A model generated the notes under the pieces. It worked only from the letters and a program-made list of their open reading frames with translations, was not told where the DNA came from and ran no database searches. From positions 1-64,000 of the forward strand of contig JBDHQI010000002.1 in assembly GCA_039806955.1 (NCBI GenBank): 64,000 nucleotides of DNA, written 5' to 3'. Positions 7,983 through 16,997 of this stretch are shown piece by piece. The position numbers and the translations under genes are program-made. The first letter of the stretch is position 1, and each line of letters starts with the position of its first letter. Source of the DNA: JADLHS01 sp039806955. GTDB taxonomy: Bacteria; Verrucomicrobiota; Verrucomicrobiia; Limisphaerales; JADLHS01.

Positions 7983-9196
7983 GCAAAACTTTCGATCAAC
8001 TCTGGACCGAGACGTTCCATTACGTGAAGGAACACTCGCCCTATTATCGCGAGCTGTTTGTACGTCACCGAACCGTGCCCGCATTGGCTTCCGTGCCTCG
8101 ACTCGACAAGGAAACTTTATCCGCGCGCCCTCTGGATTTTGTCTGCGTTCCGCGCGAACGGATCGCCGAGATCGTGACCACGAGCGGGACCACCGGCCAA
8201 CCGTTGCTTTGGCAGCTCACCGCCGCCGACCTGCAACGCCTGGCGATCAATGAACAACTCTCGTTCGGTTGCGCCGGCCTGACCGCGTGCGACACCGTGT
8301 TGATTGCGGTGGCGCTGGACCGTTGTTTCATGGCGGGTTTGGCGTATTGGCTGGGACTGCGCGAAATCGGTTGCGGCGTGGTGCGCACCGGGGCCGGTGC
8401 GCCGTTGCTCGTGTTGGAAATGCTGCGGCGCGCGCAACCAACAGTGATCGTCGGCGTGCCGTCGTTCCTGCGTCTGGTGGCCGAGAAGGCGCAGGAGCAG
8501 GGGATGGATTTGCGCGCCGCCTCCGTGCGTAAATTGATCTGCATTGGTGAACCGATTCGCGATCCCGACTTTCAGTTGAACCGCTCGGGCGCGATCCTCG
8601 AAGCTGCATGGAACGCGAAGGTGTATTCCACCTACGGCATCACCGAGCTGGCCAATTCGCTTTGTGAATGTGAAGCCGGGCAGGGCGGACATCTGCACGA
8701 TCAACAGTTGCACCTGGAAATTTTGGATGAGGCCGGGCAATCCGTTCCCGAGGGCGAAGTGGGGGAAGTGGTGGCCACCACGTTTGGCGTCGAGGTCATG
8801 CCGTTGTTGCGCTATCGCACCGGCGATTGCGCGGCGTTGTTTCGCGGGCCTTGCGCGTGCGGACGCACCACGCCGCGGCTCGGGCCGATTGTGGGTCGTC
8901 GCCAGCACAAACTCAAAGTCAAAGGCGTCTCGCTGTATCCCGCCACCTTGACGGCGGTGTTGGAACAGACGGCGGGCGTGGAAACCTTTGTGGTGGTGGC
9001 ACACCGGGAAAGTGATTTATCGGATCGCATTGAGGTACTGGTACAGGGGGTGGTGACGGTGCGGGAATTGCAGGAGGCGTTCAAGGCGCAAACCCGAATC
9101 ACGCCGCACATCCGCCAGGTGACGCGCGATGAAATCATGGCGTTGCAACAACCGCCGGGCGCGCGGAAGCATCGGGTGTTCGTGGATCAGCGATGA
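7979..9196 (+). CDS. Phenylacetate-CoA-ligase-like adenylating enzyme
   Basis: Protein of 405 residues, resembling the PaaK branch of adenylate-forming enzymes. Key motifs are TTSGTTGQPLLWQLT near residue 62, STYGITELANS, YRTGDCAALF and a cysteine pair in GPCACGRTTPRLG, followed by GRRQHKLKVKGVSLYP. The C-terminal domain is short, as in PaaK. It presumably activates an aryl or short acyl acid. It is the second ligase in the operon and belongs to a different branch from the one at 3966, which suggests two different acids are activated. The start is GTG 7979 in a GTGA overlap with the preceding gene; no other in-frame start fits the conserved N-terminus. Confidence 0.8.
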   Translation: MSKTFDQLWTETFHYVKEHSPYYRELFVRHRTVPALASVPRLDKETLSARPLDFVCVPRERIAEIVTTSGTTGQPLLWQLTAADLQRLAINEQLSFGCAGLTACDTVLIAVALDRCFMAGLAYWLGLREIGCGVVRTGAGAPLLVLEMLRRAQPTVIVGVPSFLRLVAEKAQEQGMDLRAASVRKLICIGEPIRDPDFQLNRSGAILEAAWNAKVYSTYGITELANSLCECEAGQGGHLHDQQLHLEILDEAGQSVPEGEVGEVVATTFGVEVMPLLRYRTGDCAALFRGPCACGRTTPRLGPIVGRRQHKLKVKGVSLYPATLTAVLEQTAGVETFVVVAHRESDLSDRIEVLVQGVVTVRELQEAFKAQTRITPHIRQVTRDEIMALQQPPGARKHRVFVDQR

Positions 9197-10329
9197 AACC
9201 CTGCGTCGTCATTCCGTGCTATAACCATTCCGCCACGGTCGGCCCGGTGGCGTTGGTGGCGGTGGCCGTGCTGCCGGTCATCGTGGTCGATGACGGCTCG
9301 ACGGAACCGCTGCCGGAGTTGCCCGGTTGTGAGGTGTTGCGTTTGGGGGCGAACGGCGGCAAAGCGGCGGCATTGCGCGCGGGCTTTCGTCGCGCGCTGG
9401 AGCTGGGTTACACCCACGTCATCACGATGGACGCGGACGGTCAGCATTTTGTGGCTGATCTGCCGAAATTTTTGGCCGCCATGCAGTCCCAACCCGCAGC
9501 GTTGCACCTGGGCGTGCGCGATTTGCCGGCAGCCGGTTGTCCCCGCCACCGGCAGCGTTCCAATGCCATCGCCAGTTTTTGGTATCGCGTCGAAACGGGG
9601 CTGCGCCTGCGCGATACGCAATGCGGGTTTCGCGCGTATCCGCTGGGGCTCGTACGACAATTGAAAATTCACTCAGACCGCTACGCGTATGAACTGGAAT
9701 TCCTCGTGCGCGCCGCGTGGGTGGGCACGGCGATTCTTCCGGTGCCGGTGCAATGCACGTACGCGCCCAATTTGACCGGCCGCTCGCATTTCCGGCCTGT
9801 GCGCGATTTCGTTCACATCACCAACCGCAACATTCTGCTGGTGTTGCAGGCGTGGTTTGTGCCGTTGCCGTTGCGCGCGGCGTGGTCGCGCGGCGAGAAG
9901 CAGGGCTTCCGTCGGGTGGTGAGGGAATTTTTCACCGACAACGCGCACGAACCGGGCCGGATGGCGGCCTCGGTGGGCGTGGGTTTGTTTTTTGGGCTGA
10001 CGCCGTTGTGGGGGCTGCATTTATTGCTGGCGTTGTGGACCGCGCATCGGTTGCGCTTGAACAAGGCCGTGGTGGTGGTGGCGAGCAACATTTCGTTTCC
10101 TCCACTGATTCCGTTTTTGGTTTATGGCTCGCTGCACACCGGTGCCTGGCTGCTGCATGGGCACGGGTTTGCCGCTGACTTCACCGCGCTCTCCGACTCG
10201 AGCGGGTGGGCGACCGCGCGGGAACATCTGTGGGAGTGGGTGGTGGGAAGCTTCGCACTGGCCGTGGGCGTGGCGTTCGTGGGCGCGGCCTGCACCTATG
10301 CCGTGGCGCAATTGATCCGAAAACGATGA
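9193..10329 (+). CDS. Family 2 glycosyltransferase fused to DUF2062
   Basis: Protein of 378 residues. Residues 1-220 form a GT-A glycosyltransferase of family 2 (PCYNHSATV at the start, VVDDGSTE, and the DxD region MDADGQH) of the dolichyl-phosphate mannosyltransferase-like type. Residues from about 245 to the end form a DUF2062 domain with hydrophobic helices (VGLFFGLTPLWGLHLLLALW and later stretches), so the protein is probably attached to the inner membrane. The same two-domain arrangement is familiar from aryl-polyene and flexirubin gene clusters. It overlaps its neighbours by 4 bases on both sides (ATGA). A lipid or polyene head-group is the inferred acceptor. Confidence 0.86.
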   Translation: MKPCVVIPCYNHSATVGPVALVAVAVLPVIVVDDGSTEPLPELPGCEVLRLGANGGKAAALRAGFRRALELGYTHVITMDADGQHFVADLPKFLAAMQSQPAALHLGVRDLPAAGCPRHRQRSNAIASFWYRVETGLRLRDTQCGFRAYPLGLVRQLKIHSDRYAYELEFLVRAAWVGTAILPVPVQCTYAPNLTGRSHFRPVRDFVHITNRNILLVLQAWFVPLPLRAAWSRGEKQGFRRVVREFFTDNAHEPGRMAASVGVGLFFGLTPLWGLHLLLALWTAHRLRLNKAVVVVASNISFPPLIPFLVYGSLHTGAWLLHGHGFAADFTALSDSSGWATAREHLWEWVVGSFALAVGVAFVGAACTYAVAQLIRKR

Positions 10330-13300
10330 CCGATCGCCTCTACGCCCGCTTGTATTTCTGGCTGACCGCGCATCGTCGCGGGGTGCTGGTGGTGGCCGCG
10401 TTGTTGATGGTGACGGCGCTCGTGATTTCCTCGCGAGTCCAACTGCAGGAGGACATTCTGGACCTGCTGCCCGACAATGACGCGCAAGTGGATGACTATC
10501 GTTACGCCCTGCGCAAGTTCCGTCAGATTGACCGGCTTTATCTCGATATTGGCATCTCGCACGGTGATCCCGAATCACTCGGCGCGGCGGCGGATGAAGT
10601 TTTCGCATTGCTGGCGACGAACCAAAACTTCACGCACATCACTTATCAAATTAATTCCGGCGGCCTGGGGAAGGTAGTTGGATTCTTGACCGGCGCGTTT
10701 CCGAATTTGTTCACGGAAGCGGATGCGGCCGCGCTGACCGATAAATTGTCGCCTGAATCCATCCGCGAACATCTGACCAGCATGCGGCAAAAACTGGCGG
10801 GGCCGGAAGGTCTGGTATTGAAAAATGTGGTGGCCGCAGACCCGATCGGATTCACGCCGTTGATGGCGGCCAAGGCACTGCCCTTGCAGGCGGGTTTTGG
10901 CGGCGCGCAAATTGTGGATGGGCGCATCACCAGCGGTGATGGCCGGCACGTGTTGATGGTGGTGGAACCGAGTTTCAGTTCGTCGGACGCCCGTTTAAGC
11001 GCGGGGTTGATGCAGGAAATATCGCGGGTGGTTCGCGCGGTGGAGGCGGAATTTCCCGGAGTGCATGTGGCGATCACCGGTGGCCACCGGATGGCGCTGG
11101 ACAACGCGACGTTGCTGCGCCGGGATGCAATGCGCTGCCTCACGCTGGCCGTGTCCGCGATGTTCATTTTATGCTTCACCGCCTACCGGCGTCGTTGGCT
11201 GGCCACGGTGACATTTCTGCCATCGTTGTTCGGAACGGCCATCGCCGGCGCGGTGCTGGCGCTGACCGATGATCACGTCTCCGCCATTGCCACGGGGTTC
11301 GCCAGCATGGCGATTGGCATCACCGTGGATTACGGCATTTACGTGGTCTATCATCTGGACAACGCCGCCACCGACCGCGCTTCTGCCGCCAAAATTTCAA
11401 GTCGTCTATTGCTGCCCACCTTCATTGGCGCGTTCACCATCATTGCGGCGTTTATCGTGCTGGCCGTTTCGCCCATGTCCGGTTATCGCCAACTCGGAAT
11501 TTTTGGCGCGACGGGCGTATTGATGTCGGCGGCGTTTGCCTTGACGGTGCTGACTTTGTTGGTGCCGTTGCCGAAGCGGGAGACCGCCGCGCTGCGACCA
11601 TTGCGTTTCACCAACTGGATGGAAGCCTTTCACGGATGGCAGAAACGGCATCGGTTGTGGTCGGTGGGGCTGTTGGCGGTACTCACGGTGCTGGCCGGGC
11701 TGGGTCTGAAACGGTTACGGTTCGAGGGCGATCTCGCCAAACTCAACGGCATCACGTCAGCCACGCGCAACGATGACCACCTCATCAGCGAAACCTGGGG
11801 TGATGCCCTCAGCATGTCGTTGCTGATTGCGCGGGGTGAAACGCCGGCCGCCGCGCTGGCGCGGAATGATCAACTCGCCGCTTTGCTGGCGCAGCAAAGC
11901 GCCGTCACCAATGTCTATTCGCTGGCGGCCATTTGCCCCGCGCCCGCCACGCAGGAGGAAAACCTGCGTCGTTGGCAACAGTTCTGGACTCCAGAACGCC
12001 AGCGCGAACTGCGCGCCGACTTGAACCGCATCAGTGGTGAACTGGGTTTTCAACCGGAGGCCTTCGCGCCGTTCTGGAAGATCGTCACCGAGCGGCCGGT
12101 CTGGCTGACGTTGGACGATTTCAAAGACACGCCGCTGGAGGCGGTGCTGGCGGAACGGGTCGCCGTGGGCACGAACGATACCGCCATTAGCACCCTGGTT
12201 AAATTGAGCGATCGTTCGCAGGCGGCGACATTGCAGGCCGCATTGCCAGGATTTATTTTGGTGGATCAAAAAGCGTTCACGGATCACATCGCCAATCTGG
12301 CGCGGAACGGGCTGGGCTTTTTTGTGCTGTGGACGACCGTGGCGGTTGGTCTGATTGTGTATCTTTCGCTGGCGTCCATCGAGCTGGTGGTGGTCACGCT
12401 GTTGCCGATTGGTTTTGGATTGCTTTGGACCCTCGGGTTGATGGGCCTGTTCGGTTTGCCGATCAATGTGATGAACTGTGTCTTCGTCATTTTCGTCATC
12501 GGCATGGGCGAGGATTACAGTGTGTTTCTGGCGACGAGCAAACTGGATGTCTGGCGTGGGCATCCACCGCGCATTGCGCCGACCAGCGCTTCGGTGCTGA
12601 TCTCCGTGGGCACCACCATTTGCGGCTTCGCGGTGTTGATCCTGGCGCAACATCCGGTGCTGTTCTCCATGGGCACGACGGTGCTGCTCGGCATGGCCAG
12701 CACGTTTCTGGCGACCCTGGTGATCACGCCCGCCTGCGTGGAATTGTTGCTCTACAAACCGCAGCCACGCGGCGCGCCGCGCGGGTGGCACGTACTGGGA
12801 ACATTGTGGGTGCTCCTGCATCTGGGTGGCAGTCAGGTGTTTTTGTATTACATTTTGCGCCCGTTGCTGAACCTCGTTTCGCCCCACAACGCCAAGGATC
12901 GGTTGCGCCGCGCCACCCGCTGGATGGCGCGCGGTGTGGTGAAGGGCATGCCGTTCGGTAAATTGGAATTTCAAAATCTCAGCCCCGCCACTTTTGCCAA
13001 ACCCTGCATTGTCATCAGCAACCACCAATCCGCCGTGGACGTGATGTTGATGGTGAGTCTGCCCGGCGACGTGCGGCAAACGGCGAAGAAACGGGTATTT
13101 GACGCACCCATGCTTGGGGTCGGTTGCAAAATCCTCGGGCACATCATGGTGGAACCGAACGATCCTGCCACCACCTTGCAACGCTGTCGCGACACGTTGG
13201 CCACCGGCGCCTCGGTGCATTTCTATCCGGAAGGCACCCGGTCCGTTGATGGTTACGTGCAACGCTTCCGGCGCGGCGCGTTTGAACTGGCGGTGGAATT

Positions 13301-14207
13301 GCGGCAGGACCTTTTACCCATCGTTATTTGCGGTTCGAATGAAGCCATGCCCCGGGACGCCTATTGGTTCGAGCCGTATCACGCCATCGTGTGCGCGCTG
13401 CCGCGTATCACCCCGCAGAATTTCGATTATCGCCAGGGCGTGGTGGCGTTGATGAAACATTGCGAAGCACTGATGCGCGCCGCGTTGCAGGAGCAACTGG
13501 ACGCCCTTAACACGCCACCGGTGGTGCGCCGCAAAGTGGCCCGTCTGTACCGCTATCAAGGCGTCTATGTGGAGCAGTTCGCAAAATGGAAAATGAAGCT
13601 CGATCCGTTCTTTACGCAATTGGACGCCGTGGTGCCGCGACGGGCGCGGGTGCTGGATCTGGGTTGCGGCTACGGCCTGGCCAGTCATTGGCTGGCGGCG
13701 TTCACGGACACGCGAACATTTTGGGGGCTGGATTACGACGAGGCAAAAATTCGCGTGGCCCAACGCAGTGCGGCGGAAAATCCGCGCGTCGAATTTACCT
13801 GCGGCGATCTGTTGACCGCGAAATTGCCCGCGGCCGAGGTCGCGTTGCTATTGGATGTGCTGCACTACTGGCCGCCGTCGAAACAACAACTCATCCTCAA
13901 CAAAGTGCGGCAGGCGTTGGCGCCTGGCGGACGGTTGGTCCTGCGCGACGGCGCCCGGGCCGCATCCGCAGGCCATCGCAAGGTGCTGCGGTGGGAACAG
14001 TTCGCCACCCGTTGGGGGCTGACCCGTTCCGGTGAAGGATTGCATTTTCAGAGCCGGTCGGAAATTGAGGCGCTGCTGACGCGCGCGGGCTTCGTACGGT
14101 GGGAACAGCGCGCCAACGCCGGTAACGATTCCAACATCATGCTCGTGGCCTACGCGCCGGAACCCGGAAATCCCACGGCTTCTGATGACTCCACGCCCCA
14201 GCCGTAA
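10326..14207 (+). CDS. MMPL exporter - acyltransferase - methyltransferase fusion
   Basis: Protein of 1,293 residues joining three activities normally encoded separately. Residues 1 to about 830 are an MMPL/RND-type lipid exporter, with two sets of membrane helices and periplasmic loops (for example SMAIGITVDYGIYVVYHLD and FVIGMGEDYSVFLA). Residues about 880-1080 are a PlsC-like acyltransferase with the HX4D motif (N-H900-QSAV-D905) and the FYPEGTRS motif (from F966). Residues about 1100-1290 are a class I methyltransferase (VLDLGCGYGL from V1109, then LLLDVLHYW). The ATG at 10326 lies in an ATGA overlap; an upstream in-frame extension inside the previous gene is unlikely to be used. It ends the operon. 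Export of an acylated, perhaps O-methylated product is inferred. Confidence 0.88.
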   Translation: MTDRLYARLYFWLTAHRRGVLVVAALLMVTALVISSRVQLQEDILDLLPDNDAQVDDYRYALRKFRQIDRLYLDIGISHGDPESLGAAADEVFALLATNQNFTHITYQINSGGLGKVVGFLTGAFPNLFTEADAAALTDKLSPESIREHLTSMRQKLAGPEGLVLKNVVAADPIGFTPLMAAKALPLQAGFGGAQIVDGRITSGDGRHVLMVVEPSFSSSDARLSAGLMQEISRVVRAVEAEFPGVHVAITGGHRMALDNATLLRRDAMRCLTLAVSAMFILCFTAYRRRWLATVTFLPSLFGTAIAGAVLALTDDHVSAIATGFASMAIGITVDYGIYVVYHLDNAATDRASAAKISSRLLLPTFIGAFTIIAAFIVLAVSPMSGYRQLGIFGATGVLMSAAFALTVLTLLVPLPKRETAALRPLRFTNWMEAFHGWQKRHRLWSVGLLAVLTVLAGLGLKRLRFEGDLAKLNGITSATRNDDHLISETWGDALSMSLLIARGETPAAALARNDQLAALLAQQSAVTNVYSLAAICPAPATQEENLRRWQQFWTPERQRELRADLNRISGELGFQPEAFAPFWKIVTERPVWLTLDDFKDTPLEAVLAERVAVGTNDTAISTLVKLSDRSQAATLQAALPGFILVDQKAFTDHIANLARNGLGFFVLWTTVAVGLIVYLSLASIELVVVTLLPIGFGLLWTLGLMGLFGLPINVMNCVFVIFVIGMGEDYSVFLATSKLDVWRGHPPRIAPTSASVLISVGTTICGFAVLILAQHPVLFSMGTTVLLGMASTFLATLVITPACVELLLYKPQPRGAPRGWHVLGTLWVLLHLGGSQVFLYYILRPLLNLVSPHNAKDRLRRATRWMARGVVKGMPFGKLEFQNLSPATFAKPCIVISNHQSAVDVMLMVSLPGDVRQTAKKRVFDAPMLGVGCKILGHIMVEPNDPATTLQRCRDTLATGASVHFYPEGTRSVDGYVQRFRRGAFELAVELRQDLLPIVICGSNEAMPRDAYWFEPYHAIVCALPRITPQNFDYRQGVVALMKHCEALMRAALQEQLDALNTPPVVRRKVARLYRYQGVYVEQFAKWKMKLDPFFTQLDAVVPRRARVLDLGCGYGLASHWLAAFTDTRTFWGLDYDEAKIRVAQRSAAENPRVEFTCGDLLTAKLPAAEVALLLDVLHYWPPSKQQLILNKVRQALAPGGRLVLRDGARAASAGHRKVLRWEQFATRWGLTRSGEGLHFQSRSEIEALLTRAGFVRWEQRANAGNDSNIMLVAYAPEPGNPTASDDSTPQP

Positions 14208-15025
14208 ATTCGCGGCCCCGAAATCGAGCCACGGTCGGTTTCCATTGAAAAGACTGAATGGGCAACATCACTCCAAAGCGGCAGGCGAAAAGTGATCCGC
14301 TGGATAAACGAAGAAAAACCGTGATAGACGGTTTTTATCTGTGGCCCTGCTGTCTTGGCGCGTTTCAAGTATTCCTGTAAATTAGCTCGCTCTACTTTGG
14401 CAGCTACAGTTTTAATTGAATCGCTGTAAAGGGAGGACGTGTTTATGCTTGCGCCGCTTCTCCAAGTGGTTCGACTATTTATAGCCCGCTCGGAATAGAC
14501 GTTGCGTTGCTGCTTCCCCATCTTTCCACTCCAGCACGTCAGTACCCTGAACGCCGGTTGCAAGGGCAGAGTAGTATTGGCTGGTTTCCTCCCAATTCCA
14601 ATCTGTGCCATTTTCAGAAATGGTAACTGAGTAAAATCCCGTCGCAACAAAACGTCCGTTTCCATAAGCCACGCTGGTCAAATTAGCCCCCGCTGCGACC
14701 GAACTTCGGCGAACCCAGTGATCAAGAGGATTTGCAGCGGATGAAAATGTGAGAAATGCCAGGAGCGAGGTTGTTGCCCAAAAGACAAGTCTTATGCAAG
14801 GTGCTTGAATAGACATGCCCGACACTGCTACAGGACTTGATTGGAGGCAAACTATTCCCCAGCCAGTAGCGCGTTGCGCTGACTCAAATCAAAAGAAACA
14901 GGAAGGATCGTGGCTGAGCGACCGAATGAGCAGACAGTGGGGAATGTTCGTGCGCCTCCCTGCCTGCGCTCACATGTTTTTCGCGGCTATCTACTCGCCC
15001 TGAGTTCAGAGGCGATGGTGAAAGG
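14208..15025. other. Gene-poor interval with one decayed reading frame
   Basis: About 820 bases separate the lipid-like operon from a methyltransferase gene on the other strand. Apart from the fragment at 14475-14816 (listed separately) I could identify no gene, RNA or mobile-element signature. Short open frames on both strands here lack domains, ribosome sites and consistent codon bias. Confidence 0.5.
14475..14816 (-). pseudogene. Truncated exported beta-propeller-like protein
   Basis: The frame encodes a signal peptide (LVFWATTSLLAFLTFSSA, residues about 9-27), a verrucomicrobial-looking DHWVRR start, and one repeat (NLTSVAYGNGRFVATGFY, then SENGTDWNW). This repeat recurs many times in large exported propeller or sialidase-like proteins of this phylum. 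Here it stops after about 113 residues. The downstream DNA on the same strand does not continue the repeats in any frame I could follow. I therefore read it as the 5' remnant of a longer gene, although a short stand-alone gene is possible. ATG 14816 is preferred over the one at 14825. Confidence 0.4.
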
Positions 15026-15802
15026 TTATCGCCGTCCTTTTGGACGTTCGCCGAATTTGCCCATGAGCGCGGACTGTATTCCCAGCTTCAGGGTGGCGGT
15101 GAACAGTCGGTAGTTGCCGCGTCGTAGCAGGTTCAGTAAATACCGACCCTTGGCTCGCAGGGAAAATTGGCGGCTGTTTTTCATGACGTATGGTTGGTGA
15201 TCATAGTCATTATTGTGCGTGCTGTTTCCCAGTTTCTGAAAAACGCAACCTCCGAGCGACTCATGCACCAATTTCCAATCCGGCTCGGCCAGCAGCAGGT
15301 TCATCAGCGTTTCGCACGTCCAGATATGCAGGTCGTCTATAACCACATAACCGCCTATTTTTAAAAGCCCCGCTACGTAGTACCAATCCAGGAAAGGTTG
15401 CGGAAAACCGTGCCGTCCATCAATCAGGACCAAATCCAGGTCTCCTTCGGTGATCTGGGGCAGCGCCTGTTCCGAGGGCGCCACGATGAATTTCAAGTGC
15501 GAGGTCGAAATGCCTTTGGATGAGCAGAAGGCCAGGATGCGTTCCGTCAGGGCTTGGTCGGGAGCGATTGCCGTGTGATGCGCGCCGCGCAGGGCGAAGA
15601 GGACGGTGCTGCAGCCGGCGCCCGTTTCCAATGTTTTGGCGCCAGGCCCAATCGTCCGGCCGATGAACAGCAGCTCCTCGTCGGAAAGTTTCCAGCGATT
15701 GATCAATTCCCCCGGCTTAAACATGCCGGAAGGAGTCATGGGCGAAGGTTGAAAGCTATGTAGTTTGGGAGGGTCAGCCAACAGTTCCTCGACGGTAATC
15801 AT
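15026..15802 (-). CDS. Class I SAM-dependent methyltransferase-like protein
   Basis: Protein of about 258 residues. The central part has a Rossmann-like methyltransferase core: LETGAGCSTVLFAL (motif I), an acidic second strand, LDLVLIDGRHGFP (motif IV, comparable to macrocin O-methyltransferase relatives), and LLKIGGYVVIDDLHIWTC. The early part (about 20-45, GELINRWKLSDEELLFIG) is helical. The substrate is unknown; such genes often methylate sugars or secondary metabolites. I chose ATG 15802; a GTG at 15859 would add 19 residues and neither has a convincing ribosome site. It faces the biosynthetic operon across a gene-poor gap, so functional linkage is not shown. Confidence 0.65.
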   Translation of the reverse strand: MITVEELLADPPKLHSFQPSPMTPSGMFKPGELINRWKLSDEELLFIGRTIGPGAKTLETGAGCSTVLFALRGAHHTAIAPDQALTERILAFCSSKGISTSHLKFIVAPSEQALPQITEGDLDLVLIDGRHGFPQPFLDWYYVAGLLKIGGYVVIDDLHIWTCETLMNLLLAEPDWKLVHESLGGCVFQKLGNSTHNNDYDHQPYVMKNSRQFSLRAKGRYLLNLLRRGNYRLFTATLKLGIQSALMGKFGERPKGRR

Positions 15803-15928
15803 TGCCGAATTATGTGAGGACAAAATCCGGGAGGCAAGTTTCCTTTGGAGGACAACCACCGAGCGGGTTGGCTCAGAAGAAAGGTCGTCCTGAACGGGAG
15901 AAAAGGCTTGCGGGAATTGCCCGTTGAC

Positions 15929-16705
15929 TCAGATCCGTGCGGCGTCTCCGGCGATACCCGGTTTTTGCAGCAACAATCGTCCGTCCAAATCCGCCGGGTC
16001 CAAACTCCAGCGTCGGGCCAGTTGCGGAACTTTTTCCACGTTGGCGACGAGATGATCGGCCATCGCCCAATCGTCACTTTGCGAGTCGTCGCCGTACGCG
16101 AAGCAATTCATTCCCAACTCAATCTCGGCGTCGGTTTTCACGCCTTGATTCCAGAGCGTGTTGCCCCCCCACGCGTAGGCCCGGCGAATCCGCCCAAACT
16201 CCACCTGCACCCAGGCGTGGTGTTGCAGCACGGGGTCGGCTTGGAAAAATTGCACCTGCCCCAGTTTGCGTCCGAGGCGGAGCAGAAACCGATAGCAGGC
16301 ATCCACGTCGTCATCCGGGATGGGCAAGCCCGTGCCAAAGACCAGCACCCAACCGTTAAAGGGCGGGGCGATGAACAGTTTTTCCTCGGAGAAAACGCGG
16401 TTTGACCAGGAGCGAGGCTGCGGGTTGCGCAAGCCCAACGCGAGTTGGACCTGATGCGGATCACGGGTGCGAACCGCCAGCCAACGCGGCGGACGGCGGG
16501 TTTGGATCGGGTGATACGGCAGAAAGGTAAAGCGCCCGAGTTGTTGCACGGAATGTTCCCATTTCGCGCGCAACCGCGCTTTCGCTTGCTTGCGGCGTTG
16601 CCGCTGGCGTCGCCCGAATAGAAACACGCCCCAGCCGCCGAGGAGCATCAGCACCGGCAGCGTCAACAATGCGATTGTCAGTGCATCCATCGCATTCATG
16701 AGCAT
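15929..16705 (-). CDS. Hypothetical protein with N-terminal membrane anchor
   Basis: I do not recognise this protein of about 258 residues. A hydrophobic helix near the N-terminus (ALTIALLTLPVLMLLGGWGVFLFG) is followed by an arginine/lysine-rich stretch (GRRQRQRRKQAKARLRAKW), so the rest is probably cytoplasmic by the positive-inside rule. The remaining 200 residues are soluble with many tryptophans and aromatic residues and no cysteine cluster. The frame is open upstream to 16891, but that extension is proline-rich and unlike the rest; the start at 16705, or the nearby ATGs at 16699 and 16690, places the helix at the N-terminus. Divergent from the pilB-like gene 293 bases away. Confidence 0.6.
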   Translation of the reverse strand: MLMNAMDALTIALLTLPVLMLLGGWGVFLFGRRQRQRRKQAKARLRAKWEHSVQQLGRFTFLPYHPIQTRRPPRWLAVRTRDPHQVQLALGLRNPQPRSWSNRVFSEEKLFIAPPFNGWVLVFGTGLPIPDDDVDACYRFLLRLGRKLGQVQFFQADPVLQHHAWVQVEFGRIRRAYAWGGNTLWNQGVKTDAEIELGMNCFAYGDDSQSDDWAMADHLVANVEKVPQLARRWSLDPADLDGRLLLQKPGIAGDAARI

Positions 16706-16997
16706 CAGTTTTAACAGAGAATGTCCAGCACGCAACCTTCTTGGTTGGGTTGGAGGTCTGAGGGGAACGGCCAACCTGACGGCTTTGGTCAGCGGGTGTG
16801 TCCCCGATTTAATTGATTGCGCGCATGGTGGAGTGGCGTGTGAATTCAAATCTGGATTTTGAGGCGCATGATGTGTCGTGGTTAAGGCCAAAGATTTCCG
16901 GGGGCGAATCTGGCTCTAGGTTTGACACCGCAAGGCGGCCAAGACTAATCTGCCGACCGCTTTCACGTGTGAACCTCGTGGAACGCCAAACTATTTT
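16706..16997. promoter_or_regulatory. Divergent intergenic region upstream of the pilus locus
   Basis: This 292-base stretch lies between the hypothetical gene and the first pilus ATPase gene and must hold their promoters. A small hairpin (CAACC...GGTTG, about 16732-16746) is visible. I found no convincing -35/-10 pair or riboswitch. Confidence 0.35.

Noticed and set aside
11757..13262. 501-codon open frame antisense to the MMPL fusion gene
   Set aside because: It lies inside a gene with full domain evidence on the plus strand, and its residue pattern (Arg/Gln/His-rich, no domains) is the usual antisense shadow in GC-rich DNA.
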